Source: Formicarius rufipectus (Eukaryota; Chordata; Aves; Passeriformes; Formicariidae). From it: 64,000 nucleotides of DNA. The translations under genes and the position numbers were made by a program. The number at the start of each line of letters is the position of its first letter. The first letter of the stretch is position 1. A model generated the notes under the pieces. That model made no database searches. It was not told the DNA's origin and worked only from the letters and a program-made list of their open reading frames with translations. The DNA is taken from positions 561,048 to 625,047 of the forward strand of contig VXAU01001755.1 in the NCBI GenBank assembly GCA_013399695.1. The letters are read 5' to 3'. Positions 1 to 12,406 of the stretch are shown here, in pieces.

Positions 1-250
1 GGGGCGGGTGGAGGCGGGACGGAGCGGAGAGGGTGGGGCGGTGTGCCGGGGGTCGCGGCCGTCGGAGTCCTCTCCGGAGGCAGCGCTTGAGCATCCTCCC
101 CTTGGGAAAACATCCTTGCCGGTTTGAACTACACGCACACACAAAAAAAAAAGTCTGACCGGTTGCCGCCATCGTCTTGAGACATGTGCAGCATCGCGGC
201 TTTGGCGGTGCACCCTGCGGATGGATGCCGGTCCTGAGCAAGCTGGACAC
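1..250 (-). promoter_or_regulatory. Edge of a CpG-island promoter / first exon, probably leftward
   Basis: The first 110 bases are very GC-rich with many CpGs and several GC boxes (GGGGCGGG at 1-8, another GGGCGG core near 35-41), unlike the AT-rich DNA that follows. At 165-172 the plus strand reads GCCGCCAT, so the minus strand carries ATGGCGGC, the core of the YY1 element that sits just downstream of many vertebrate TSSs and usually points in the direction of transcription. This suggests a start near 170-190 transcribing leftwards out of the window. From the ATG at 172 the minus strand stays open for 57 codons to the window edge, but a T10 run and a GT repeat inside it look like 5' UTR. Conserved gene order after FNIP2 makes RAPGEF2 the best guess for the gene; a divergent SPMIP2 (C4orf45) promoter is an alternative. 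The gene identity is inference. Confidence 0.6.
165..172 (-). promoter_or_regulatory. YY1-type core element ATGGCGGC
   Basis: Minus-strand ATGGCGGC lies at the inner edge of the CpG-rich block. YY1 sites of this form, within about 30 bases downstream of the TSS, are typical of TATA-less housekeeping promoters, and their orientation usually matches transcription, here leftwards. The ATG could also serve as a start codon, but no recognisable protein follows. Confidence 0.45.
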
Positions 251-256
251 CAAAAG

Positions 257-276
257 ATAAATAAATAAATAATAAA
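257..276. repeat. (ATAA)n short simple repeat
   Basis: Five imperfect ATAA units directly after the CpG-rich block. They create several AATAAA hexamers on the plus strand, which have no transcript context and should not be read as a poly(A) signal. Confidence 0.8.
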
Positions 277-1831
277 GACTCGCTCTGGTGGATCTAGTGA
301 CTTTGGGCACTCCACCTGTTGTCACGCTTCTCAAAAGTAATCCATATCAGCCGGCTGTACCCTCTGTCATTGCTATACGGGTAAAAAGGAGAAAGGGAAG
401 GGCGTGAAATTTTGAAATTATCACTTTTCCTGGGGTTATCTAGCGGCCGATTCTTCTCACGTGAACTTGAGTTTTTAAAGAATAACGAGACTCGCAACAT
501 GGCTGATTTTCTTTGTTTACCATGACACTGAGCACGTCTCAGCAGCAGCAGCTTGACAAATGCGAATCACGGAACTATTATTAACGTGCCATTAACGGCA
601 GGGTAATACTATTAATGTATTTGCTTTCACAAGCAATGTGTACCCTTCGCTGATATAGATCACGCAACGTAAAAAATGTCAACACTAATAAATCTATTTA
701 ATTCCTAGTCACTAGCAGTCACATTTCAATCCCAAGTAAGGCAGTGTCATCTTTATTTGATTTTTTTTTATTTGTGAAAAGGCTCGGGGATAACCATCTT
801 TTCCTTACAAAACACACCGCTGCTCTCAGGAGACAAAACCTTAGACATACATGGCTCTCAAAAATGCTCTGTCTTCGGACAGTAATCTACTAAACCTACT
901 AGATTTCTAGAGATGGCTAATTTAAAAAGATAGCTCTTCGGACTAATCTCACTCACATGTATCAGCAAAAGAGTTTTGCAGTAATACCAATCATTCTGGG
1001 CAGATAATGGGAAAACACTAAGGAGGGCTCCATATTCTCTACATCTTGCTTGTTGGACCTTACAATAGTCCTTGGGGGGGATTTTTATTTTTTTTTAACT
1101 AACAGATTGAAAATGTAATGTCCTTTGCCCTAAAAAATAACAGTTTAAATATGCCTCGTGTTCAGCATTCAGAAAGTGTAATCTCTTCAAATTAATCAAG
1201 CCTGCAGCTATAAAAAAGTGTCAGCTTTTTGAAAGCTCAGTTTACCAATACCAGGTGCTGAAGTTCCCTTTTTTTGTGGGGCATATGTATAGGGCAAGTG
1301 CCACAGGAATGCAAGGAATGCTTTCCTGGGCTTCACTCCTCAATCACTTCAGGGCACCCATTCCCTTCTGCTACAGACTAGCTTGCCTGACATCTTTATA
1401 TCTTTACATCAAAACAGAGCTACCCACTCTATTTTAATATGTAATTATCCTTCATTTCAGACCTATTAGATGTAACAGCATCAAGTGAAGTGTTTTGCTC
1501 TGGTTATTTTTTTGCCATGCTGTCTGGTTACACAATAGCTGTGATTCATTGGAATATTTAACTTCAGCTGATGGGATCTGGGGATTCTGATAGTACTCTG
1601 CTCAGTGTGACACATCTCAATGGTTATAGATGTATGTCAAAGACCTATCACATGTTACAGGAATTATAATAAATGGAAATGAATGAAAGCTGGAGAACTG
1701 TGTACAAATACTCTCAACAATTATCTATTGTGTTAACACCTTCTTACTGTCTGTAAGCAACATGTTTGTATAATGAAAATGCTTCTGATTATTCATATCC
1801 TCCATGGTGTTTGCTAGTCTGTCCTTTATGC
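277..1831. other. AT-rich non-coding DNA beside the promoter block
   Basis: No convincing gene. Open frames of 60-68 codons (for example 294-500 on the minus strand and 1255-1437 on the plus strand) have no family resemblance and no splice support. A G8 run near 1073-1080 is followed by T-rich sequence. Confidence 0.6.
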
Positions 1832-1883
1832 TGGTTTTTTGTTTGGTTTTTTGTTTGGTTTTTTTGTTTGTTTGGGTTTTTTT
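1832..1883 (+). repeat. G/T-rich tract, (GGTTTTTTGTTT)n-like
   Basis: About 50 bases composed almost only of G and T, with GTTTGGTTTTTT units repeated. It is the first of five G/T tracts on the plus strand. The short Phe/Val/Trp-rich frame across it (1766-1969) is a low-complexity artefact. Confidence 0.85.
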
Positions 1884-4800
1884 CCCTACATTTTTTTTTA
1901 AGAATAGAAAAAATAAACAAATCAGTAAATAATTATCAAGATATAGTAAGGACGATCATTATTAGATAAAATATCCAATTATCACTGGAACCTCTATTTT
2001 TCATGCAAATATACAACAAAATATAATCTACAGTACCAAATATTTTTGAAAATTCTATATTTTCTTAGTTTCACTGTCCTCCTGTTTTCCAACCTCAACA
2101 ACAAATCATCATCATATTGGTTAGGTTTTGCAAATGAAGATTTGGGCACAACAAATCAGTATCTTTTAAAATATACATATATACCAGGACATACCATACC
2201 ATTCGTTTTGCTTTTTGCTTATTCCTCAGTCGCTATAACTAACCATATTTACAATGGATTTTTTTTTTGGGGGGGGAGAGGGGAAGCAGGGGAGGGGGGA
2301 AGCAGGGTAGGGGACTGTTTTTCTGGTCATGTTAGTACATTATACAGGTTTCCCACTCCATATTACACTAGGAAACAAGAACTATATATTTACAGTACAT
2401 ATAGTACTGATATTTCAGCAGTATGAAAAGGCTGCAACCCAAAATATGAGAGCTTGGCATAATATCCTTTTAGATAACTATAACTAAGCACTATGTTATT
2501 TTAGAAAAGTATTTTTCCTTGGAAGTACACAGTATCTGCCTTACTGAATATCTCTGTTTCTTTCAAGTGGTAATTTGAAATGATCAGGTCAAACAACTAC
2601 TGAAATGCTAAGGAAACAATTTCAGTATTTCTCTGTTCATTTGCTAAACCTCATTTTTAAGGAGACACACTTTGAAAGGTTTGCATTTGACTTAGTCACA
2701 CAGCTTTTAATTCATTACACCAGTTATTAGTCACCCACAATTAAATGCTTGGTTTCCTCAGGACAGGCCTGTCTGCCCTGGTGGGGGAACAGAACATTGC
2801 CTGTTTGAGAGAGTTCAGTAAATCATATACAGTCATCATGGTTATAAGCCTCAGGATTTCCTTTTCTCCCCTTTCTATGGGTAAGTACTCATTTTTGTCT
2901 ATTATCCTGAGATGGCATGACAGCTGAAGCAGATTCATGCAGGCCAGCTCCAGCCCTCAGAACTGCACCTCTCCTTCCCAGCTTTCTCCTGGCACCTCCT
3001 CAGTAATCATAACAAAATGCTTCCATAACCATTCATGGAGGTAGGGGAACAGAGGTATCAGTCAGTGAACCCCTCCAGAATTGACTTTGAGAATTGTAGC
3101 CATTCCCTTTGGATTGGGCAGAAGCTAATTTTATTGGATTATAAGTCATAGATGGGTTATTTTAAGTACAAGTAAGGCCACTACCAAGTGGAGACAATGT
3201 TCTTTGGGCAGATTAGCCTCTATGCTCTTTCTTTAGTGATAGAATCATTTCCAAAAATGCTGTCTCTTCTTCTGGGATTTATTTGGAATTGCTACGATTT
3301 GCAATTCCAGCTTTTAAGCATTTTTAACATCATCTTGGGTGGGTTTGTTTAGGTGGATGGTTTTGTATGTTAATTTGTTACACAGCAACCTCTAGTTACT
3401 GTGGCTATCACTAACATAAGGGCACAGAATACAACAAGCGCTCTGTACCTGTGGACCTGAAGATAGACTAGAAAGATATCACTAGCTAACATAGTTCATA
3501 CTAAAATAATCCTTGAATGTTTATCGTACTTTTATCGCCCTTTTGTATTCATAAGATGTTTGAAATTCTAAAGTTTATTAAAGTGAACCTGCCATAAAGG
3601 AAAAAACATCCTTTGTTTTTTTCTTAAAGAAAAATGGGTAGAATTTTTGACTGCTCTGCATGCATTTCATGCATTTATTCAGAATTTGCCACTATTTGCT
3701 TAGCTACATTTGGGAATATTTATCATTTAACTTCTTCTGTAGCTGCAAATGTACGCAAACCAGCTTTAGCTAGTTAAACACTAGCAGCAACATCTCAGGG
3801 ACCATCACATTTACATGGTCTTGGAGAAGAATTCATAGCCCACATAATGTTCTCTTCAGCTGTACTGATAAAGGTGCTCCAAGAAAAGGAAAGGTGGCTG
3901 ATACCTGTATTGCAGCAGCACCCAGGAGGCACAGCAATTTATGGTGGCCCTCATTCTACTCACTGTGTGAACATTGAACAAATTAGCAGGAACTCCTGAA
4001 GGTCAAGCCTGTATTACTGAAGCTCAGGTATATCTACACAGGCTTCGTTTGTGCTTGTGACTGTGGTACAGGTCCGCCCCTCATCTCTCAACAGTGAAAG
4101 TGATGATGGGGGATGACTGTGAGTCTTCTCTACTGGTACCTCCACCAGGAAGTGGCTTCAGGCCTCACATCAACATCTACTCCAACCTCTCCTTCTGTGA
4201 AAAGATACAAAAGTAGCAACTAAACTTCTCAGGTAAAGTGTTCCTAGACACACAGAAAGCCTTGCAAAGTGCAGTTACTAATAACAGTAGCAGCATTACA
4301 AGTTTTATTAAACAGCAAATTAACCACAGACATAGAAACAATGAAATAGCATCTTTTGTCTTTATTAGGACGTGTGGTGAAAGAGACTGGTTCAGTGGGA
4401 TGGTTGCAAAGCAAGCAGTCGGTGTAGCAGCGCAGGAGTGCTCTGGGACAGGTGGCCTGCATGGAAAGGTGCCCTGTGGCAGTTCTCAAATTGCAGCTGC
4501 TACACAGTGGCAAAGGTATCAGAGAGACTAAAGCCGGTGGCGTTTTAGATAGATGACACTTTCTGAATTATGTATAGGTTAAAAAGTGCATTCCACTCCT
4601 TTCCAAATAGTCATCCACAATCCAGTATAGGCATGATACACCCAGGAACAGTTTCAACTGTTTAATGTATTTCATAAGAGTTTCATGATCTTTGTATTTG
4701 GTGTCACGTGCATTTCTAATAGTATATTTCAGTAAATAGCATCCCAAATAAGGGAAAAATATTTCATTCTTATTCATTGCCTTTGAAATTTTAGCTACTG

Positions 4801-7255
4801 AACAAATTAAAGCCCAAGGTTAGGTTTCAGTATTTTGCTTTTAAACCAATGTATTTCCTAAAAGAAAACACAAACTTAGTGTTTCTGAAAAAAATGGAAT
4901 TGAGTTGTTTAAAACAACCTTTTGATGCTTCTACAACCCAAATATTACAGGACTGTGCCATACTATCAAAAGAAGAAATTGTCTAAAAGTCAAATCTACA
5001 CAGGAGTACACTTTATTCAAATCTGGCCAAGTCTTTGAAAGATTTTGACTCATACATATTAAAAATAGATAACTAGATGAGCATTAGTATCCAACAATAC
5101 TGCTTTTCATAAAACACTAGATTATAAAGTTATCTAATAGATCATGCAGAATAATAAATAAAATATGTAAAGCTCTGGAAGGAAAATGAAACACATAGGA
5201 GGTAGGAATTTTAATTCCTGTACAAAGGTATAAAATATTTATAAGAGAAAAATTTGTTAACATTGTTATGAAGACCTTTCACTCCAGATGTGCTATTTTC
5301 AGTATTAAGAGTCTATACTAACTGCCTAATTTTCACTGACCGCCACCAGAAACCTTTACTTTTTTTTATTTTTATTTTTTTTTTTAGGTCAGCTTAATTG
5401 TATATTATATATGATTGTAGCATTTTACTTCCGTTTGTATTGGCTGTTTAAAAAAATATGAATATATTTATAACTTTTGGCATTACTGCAGGGTATTATT
5501 CTACAAATTAAGTTTACAGCTGGTAGCATTTTTCCATAATGAATTATTGATTAATTATTCCAGATATTGCCTGTCCTCGCTCAACTACCAAGCACTGCTT
5601 ACTGCACTGGTAAGTCAGCTCATGCTAGAACTATTCCTTGGACTGAGTCCCCAAATGCTGCATTCCTGTCAGCTTTCACCTCTTTAGGCTTGTCACCATC
5701 TTCCATGGAGACTGTACATGCTCTTCCCTGCTTTCTTTAGCACACTACAGTGAATCACAAATATGTTCCAACATGATACTACTTGTGCTTATTAGAAGAG
5801 CATTTGTATTTACATTGCTTCCTAACAAGCTTCATAAATTACTGCCTTGCTTTGAAATTAATAGTCATTGTGTATAATGTTTATGTGCTCAGCCTTCTTC
5901 ATCTTTCAGTCACCGTTTAGATCTGTTCAAAGCATATGGGGATGTGTGGGTGTGTGCTTAAGTGTTTCTCTGCTGTGCATACATATCCTAGCAAAGCATA
6001 TTCACACCTATGTTATAATATGACAAGTACTAGGTACCAATTTAAATGGATAGAATCAGTTTTAAGTTCAGTGAATCCTAAAAACATTGATATTTTTGTT
6101 ACTTCCAAATCAGTATTACCACATTCCATCAATTTATGTTCCGTCTATACTTTCAGGAAGAAATCATCCAGAGTTTTAAAAGAGCTTTATAATCTAATTT
6201 TACCCTATCCAAAGAAAGCATATTCCATGTAAATGGACACTAAGTTAAACTACCAAGGTGATCTAAGCTTATCATGGAATTGCTCTCATCATTCTGGACA
6301 ATTTAATGACAATATGCCTGACCTTGTGTGTGCAGAGCTCTGCACTGCACCTGCAGTCAAAGAATACTCTTAATAGACAGATCATAAAAAAAAAATAGTT
6401 CAAGTTCAAAACACTATTATGACCAAGTTTGTTTCACACAGACTCTACAATCACTGTTAATGTCAGCGGTGAAAATTAAGACCTCCTATTTCTTTCTTTT
6501 TGTAACAAACTTAATACAAAGAGATCCCTATTTCCAGTGTAACCTTCAGCTTCTATACAAATACATAATGATAGATTCAAGTATTAAATTCAGTTGGAGC
6601 AAGAAATCCTCTAGTAATACAAAAACAGAGACATGAAGAAACAGAAAAATAAGCAGTACTGGACTTGTAAGCAGTCCCTAGCTCTGAGGTAGAAATTTAC
6701 ACAATGTATTCCTTGTGTTACCTGGATCTAAGACACACAGCAACAAATTATCACTTTTCCTCAGAGTTTCTGTGTTACTTTTGCTAATTGTTTCATTAAT
6801 GTAATAGATAGTCATTATATTCTTTAACCATTTGGCAGGTAGCTGTGATAAACACTGTCTTCCTGCACCTGTAACAACAGATTTGTGCTGAGGACATCCA
6901 CAACTGCCTTCTTGTTTCACTGCTGGAAAAGTATGGGAACACAATGTCTGGTTCACTTTTCCTTTCTAAAACAAATTTTAAAAAGAAAAATACCCCTTTG
7001 TTGTTGTTGCTGCTGTATTGTGCACAGCAACAAACACAAGGAAGTTGCTGATGAAGATCTGTAGCCAACCAAGTATATCTTTTAAATGTGTTTTCTAGGT
7101 CAGGAAGAGAAACTGAAATGTGGGAAGTAATTGTACAGAAAGAGGTAGTTGAGATTAACATTTTGTGGCAAATCAAGTGACTCTCTGGAAGGTGTAAATT
7201 TTTGAAAAACGCATGAATATTTAAGGATTTTGTCAGGGAAAGCTCTTTATCAGGA
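1884..7255. other. Gene-free AT-rich interval
   Basis: Apart from the G-run cluster at 2269-2313 I see only unique AT-rich sequence. Open frames here (2046-2426, 4238-4531, 5936-6232, 6678-6956) are at most 126 codons, lack any domain I recognise, and several overlap each other on opposite strands, as random frames do. A T-rich stretch lies near 5360-5384. Confidence 0.6.
2269..2313 (+). repeat. G-run cluster, putative G-quadruplex
   Basis: Runs of 8, 4, 4, 6, 3 and 4 guanines are separated by short A/GCA/TA loops, right after a T run. At least four G-runs of three or more lie within 45 bases, which meets the usual quadruplex pattern. It is isolated in AT-rich DNA with no promoter features around it. 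Confidence 0.7.
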
Positions 7256-7434
7256 GGTTTTTGTGGGGTTTTCTTTTGTTTGTTTGTTTTGGCAGTGGGT
7301 TTTTGTTTTTGGTTAGTTGTTTTGTGTGGGGTTGTTTTGGGTTTTTTGTTTTGGTTTTTTTTTTTGGGGTTGGGGTTTTTTTTTGTTTTGGTTTTGTTTG
7401 TTTGTTTTTTGTTTGTTTTGGTTTGGGTTTTTGT
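7256..7434 (+). repeat. Long G/T-rich tract (about 180 bp)
   Basis: Nearly 180 bases of G and T only, with GTTT, GGTTTT and GGGGTTTTT units and very few other bases. On the opposite strand it reads as A/C and opens an artefactual Lys/Thr/Asn/Gln-rich frame (6796-7533, 245 codons), the longest frame in the window. Not a gene. Confidence 0.9.
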
Positions 7435-7940
7435 GCTATTAACCACAAAAAAGTTTGCTGACATGTGCTGGCACAGGACTGGCATGATCAGAGCCCTGTG
7501 CACTGCCACAGCAAGCATACTCCTGCTATCCATACTTAAATTTTATTTCTCTTCCTTCAGCTGCAGCTAGCTGGCATGGAGACAGTTCTGTGCATTTAGT
7601 CTTTGGGATAAGGGAGCCTTTAAATACTTCAGAAGTACCCTCCTGCAAATAAACTGGTGGGTGGAGATTGGCATTCACATGCTCTTGTTTGTGCATAAGT
7701 AAGATTCACATGAGAAAGCAGATTCTTCAGCAGAAGAAGAGCTAGGAGGGATCATTTCTCCTTCTTCAGTGTGCCTTCATTTTACAGTTCAGGTTTTCAT
7801 CTGATTAAAGTCCTTGTAGTTCAGGGAGACCAACAAAATCCTGATAGTTAAAACTGCTAAGGATCCTCTCCTTATCTCTCATCCCTGATGGGCTTGCAGG
7901 GAGTTCTCCCAGTGCTGCAGCAGAGGAGCGTCTCCAGCTT

Positions 7941-7959
7941 AAAAAAAAAAAAAAAAAAA
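7941..7959 (+). repeat. Poly(A) run, 19 A
   Basis: Uninterrupted A19. The upstream sequence shows no recognisable processed gene or SINE and I see no flanking duplication, so it is called a simple repeat rather than a retrocopy tail. Confidence 0.85.
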
Positions 7960-10900
7960 GCACCGTTTGAAACTAGGAGAAAGAGAGGGACTGCTCTAAC
8001 TTGCACTCACTCACCTGTGCCCCTGGGAGGAGGTGCATGACGAACCACAAAACCATCTTGCCCCTGGTGCCCGATGGCGACATCTGTGTCTTGTTAGCGA
8101 AGCACAAACTGTTAAAATAGTTCTCCTCTCAGGTGGAAGTGAGCTGTATAACTTCATTCCATTGATGTGAGTAGCTAACAATTTTGCCTCAAGCCTTCAT
8201 ATTGCTATTGCACTCAGGTATGAAGTTAGATTCCTCTTGCAATCGAGCAGAAGAGTACAAGAGAAAATTTTATCTTTAATTAATATTGCTCGGTCCCTTG
8301 TGTTCCAAGAATACTACCAATGATCCAGAAGTTTTTTCATGGAGTTTTTGGGGTTTTTTTTAATTTTCAAATAGACTTTCTGAAGTTTTATTTGAAATAC
8401 CTGCAGTCTTTAACCCATACTCATCACTAATATGCTTTCAGCAAAGGTCCTGCTGACCTTATATGTAAATCTCTAAGCCATATACTAGGTTGATGCTCCT
8501 GGGCAATGTAATTGATCACAATTGATTAAAAACACACATCAGCACATCTTCAAAGTGCAATGAGGGGCCTTTCAAGCACAAATATCACATTTTCTTTTGA
8601 AACTATCAGTAATGGTACAGATATTCGATTCATTTGAAGCGGAAGACCAACACTGAAGATCAAGGAAGTATTTTCCTGCTATGGTTAGATTTTAAAAGAT
8701 CTCAGAACATGGGAATCAAGTTGCACTTCACTTTGTGGGAGCCTCAAATCCAAAGTTTTCAAGGGTAATCTTGAGGGAAATAAAAAAGGGGTTTGTAGGT
8801 GGAAGGAGATGTGATGGCATTTGAAAAAAAACTGGACAACAGTGGCCTGAAAACATTCTGCAGTGCTTGCAAACCTTTATTTTCATAAATTTGAAAAAGA
8901 AGTAAAAGTACTGAAGATATCCAAAGTATTACATAGCTTTGAGCTATTGCTTAAATACCTCATGGTTTTGCAATAGGTATATGTATGTCTTATCTCCAAA
9001 ACCATGCAGGTATGTCATAGCCCTCAAAAAGCATCTCTTAACCTTAAACCCATATGTTTGAGGTTAAATTATGTGGTATCTCCATCCTCTAGCAGACATT
9101 TGTGACTTTTGAATGCAACTGAAAATGCTTAATTGGTCTAGATGTACTCACTTGCATAATTATAAAGTGAAATAAGGTAGCTAACATTAAAAGCTGATGA
9201 TGTGTAATCCATAAAAATGTGATAACTTGTTCCAGTTGTAATTTACCATGAAATGATTTTGATTAATTAATCTGTCTGCCATTTCCCTGAATTCACCTGA
9301 AACACTGTATAGTGGTCTTAAAACCAGAAAATAACTCCCATTTTCCTTTTCTCCAGAGAAATTTGTGGGGCTAGATACCTTTCCTGGAAAAACAAGACAC
9401 ACATGAGACTGAATGTAGAAGTATTCTGGAAAACATGTAAGAAACCCTTTTTCTTGGTTAAACAAGCATGACTAGTTTATACCATTCCACTCCTTCACCC
9501 TACTCTATGCAGCACGAGCAGGTGGTTCTTTCTGACACACTGGAACATCTTTCCTGCAGGGTCCTTCTTTCAATGGACATAACTATGCAATTTTGTACTC
9601 AGTGAAAAAAAAAAAGTCTGAGAGAAAGCAAAGCTTACTCAAAAATAAGGTAGATGGAACAGAATTAAAATATACACTTGCTTTAGCCTATCAAGCTTTA
9701 CCCTCCTTATGACTTGAACTAGTCAGGCTGTTCTCAATCTCTTTACCCAGAAGGCATAAAGTAGGTGTATACTATGAAGTAAACCCTTCTGTTTGCAGTC
9801 TCCCGCCAGCCAGCCCCTGCAGGTTTATTCAGAAGTGCCTCACCATCTCACAGCCTTATAAACTATTCCTTATGGGGTCAAGTTGGTTACTGTTTTCCAA
9901 GACAATTTTTCCAACTACCTATGAGGGCACTAAAGCTCACGGAGGCTACAAAGACCTTTAAAGCTGATTATTTGACAGCGTTCTAGGTTTTGCTGACCTA
10001 GTGTAGAAACCACACCTCATAGTGTGATCTTGGTCCTAACGAGATCATGTATGTTGGTCAACACTTAAAACTTCTACTGGTTTGTCTGTGCAGGGTAAAG
10101 CAAGTCAGTGTAGTCGTGTCAGTAAAAGTCCAATGCAAATACATAATTATGAAGAAATTATTTACAGCTACAGTATTTCACTCCCCTCACTCAGATGCGA
10201 TACAGTATTACAAGAACTTTCAGTGGAAGGGAGTTCATACTAGAACTGTTGGGGTTTAAACTATAATCGTGCAGTTAAAGCAGGGGGGAAAAAAAATCCC
10301 TCACTATCCTTTCAACCAAGACACGCATTTTTCATTATTCCTCCTAAAATAATTTCCCTCTGTTTTGAAGTATGCTTAGAGGCAAGTGCTCCAAATCTTC
10401 TATCAAATTAGAGGTTCTTTGATGATCTCTGTGGGCTCCAGTTCTGCTGTATTAATTGAAGCTTAGTGCAGTAGGAAATCTGGCCTCATAAATTTTAGAA
10501 ATGCATATTTATCTAGCAGTGTTATAACCTAAAATACATTTTAATTCTTGATGTTACTAATCAATTCTTTCATGTGGGAAAACATGTTGCCATGGTGAAA
10601 TCTTACAGTTGCTTTTTTTTCTTTCCTTGTAGGAAACATCACAGAAGAACATTCGAAAAGTGTGAATAATTCCTTCCTTTAGAATGCTTGCTGTGTGATA
10701 CATCTTTGAACAAGTTACTAGCATGTGTTAGTAACTCCTTGATATAAAGCATACAACAAATGCATGCACCTACCTCGCAGGGGCGTTCTGAGGGCTGGGG
10801 CTTGTAAAGCCCTTTTGAGGATGAAAAGCATTATATGAGTATTGAGAATTAATCTCAGCCATGTGGACAAGCCACGCACATTCGAAGTAAAAACCTTTCT

Positions 10901-11586
10901 AATAACATCCATCTGCATCTTGAATACAAGAATGAAATTGTAAGACAACCTGTCAATGATCAAGGCTTTTTCATGCAGCTCACCCTACTGTTTGGCAGCT
11001 TGCCAGCTTAGAGAGCCTACCGAGGAAAATGCCTCTGAAGAAAAAATGTGCATGTTAAGCAGAGGACAGCCTTTATGAAGGGTGGGAAAAACCAAGACAA
11101 ATACCCTCAAATGCCAAAGTACTCTCTGGTACATGGAGGAAAGAAGTGAGACAAACTGAAAGGAAGAAACTACAGTAGGCAGGAGCCTCCTCACTGAAGA
11201 TAACTCTAGCCTGTTTGCACTAAGCTGCTGAAATAAAACACATTTTTACTTCAGGACCAAGCCTGCTTTACATTAAGGACACTTCTCTGTAGAGAGGCTG
11301 GGGGAAGCCAGGGAAGGATTTATTTGGAACTGCGGCACCTCAACCAACTAAGAATGCATATCAACTTTCAAAACTCCATTAATGATACCGCAAAATCTTT
11401 CAAAAAAGTTTGCGAGGCAATGCAGTAGGATCCGAGCATACCGAGGAGAACTGAGGAGCTCTTCTTCAGAAGGAGTTATGCCGAACTTTTTATTCAATGG
11501 GACTTATCTTGGTGTTGCTGACATGCACCGGCTCCCTTCAATTACAAGCCCTTGTGCAGAATCATCAGCAAATTCTTTTGCCTGAT

Positions 11587-11616
11587 ACACACACACACAC
11601 ACACACACAGAGAGAG
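11587..11616. repeat. (AC)11 followed by (AG)4 microsatellite
   Basis: Eleven perfect AC units at 11587-11608 run directly into four AG units. A plain dinucleotide microsatellite, probably length-polymorphic. Confidence 0.95.
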
Positions 11617-12348
11617 ACACATATATCCAATGTCAGAATTAGCCCCCTTACTTCCTCTCACCAGTCATCTACGTATTCATTTCACTCAAGCTGTGCTCCA
11701 GCTGTACAGTGTTGCAGTGCTGTAGCAAACATATGGAGTTTCAGCCAACAGTCCTCCTTCACTTCCTACAGCACTTTAGTCTCTCTCTCTCCCTACAGCA
11801 CTTCGTGCAATACCTCAGATGCAGCAAGATTTAATTAAAGCAAAATATGCAGGAATTACACTAATTACAAGAAAATCTTCATCAACCATTCTATGTTGAG
11901 AAAATATTGTGAGGAAAGATTTCCGATCTTACATTAAAACATTTACCTGCAAGAGATTTTTCCTCTAATAAATCATGATTTATGTTTAGACAGTACCTTT
12001 TATTCTTATAGCTTGTCTTTACTAAAAAGTTGATTCTAGTCATGACACACATGTAGCCTTTCATTCAAATTCTTGCCATATATAAAAAGCTCAAAACTAG
12101 ATATTTAAGTGGATTTTAATTCACATTATCTTGCCACAGGTCAATTTAGCACGACTCATCAACTGCTAACGTAATCAATAATTAATGTGGCTGTAGATCA
12201 TCTACTTCAGAGTTCTGTTAGTCTTCTTAATGTCTTCCTGCAGTTTGCTCCACAAGGCCTGGGAGAATAGGACAGCTATTCTCTACCATGGCTCCCTGGA
12301 GTGAAAGTCATAGAGCAGCTCAGTCCACTGAAGCAAGAAAAAAAAAAT

Positions 12349-12406
12349 CCCACCAACCAAGACAAACAAGCAAACAAAAAAAAATAAACCCCACACCAAA
12401 GCAAAA
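12349..12406 (-). repeat. A/C-rich tract (G/T-rich on the minus strand)
   Basis: A run of CAAAC, ACCAA and poly(A) units with almost no G or T. It is the reverse-oriented counterpart of the G/T tracts elsewhere in the window. Confidence 0.7.

Larger units (their letters stand above)
7435..12348. other. Gene-free interval with a poly(A) run and an (AC)n microsatellite
   Basis: Mostly unique AT-rich sequence. Open frames (9187-9465, 10047-10259, 10718-10963, 10985-11194, 11382-11585, 11497-11838) are short and unrecognised; one of them runs through the AC repeat. Confidence 0.6.

Noticed and set aside
257..276. Several AATAAA hexamers beside the promoter block, suggesting a plus-strand gene end
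   Set aside because: They are products of an (ATAA)n simple repeat and there is no coding exon upstream in the window.
6796..7533. 245-codon minus-strand frame, the longest in the window, rich in Lys, Thr, Asn, Gln and Pro
   Set aside because: Its central third is the complement of the pure G/T tract at 7256-7434; the rest has no recognisable domain. Low-complexity DNA without stops explains it.
7900..7959. A19 run considered as the tail of a processed pseudogene or SINE
   Set aside because: No recognisable gene body, SINE promoter boxes or flanking target duplication were seen upstream.
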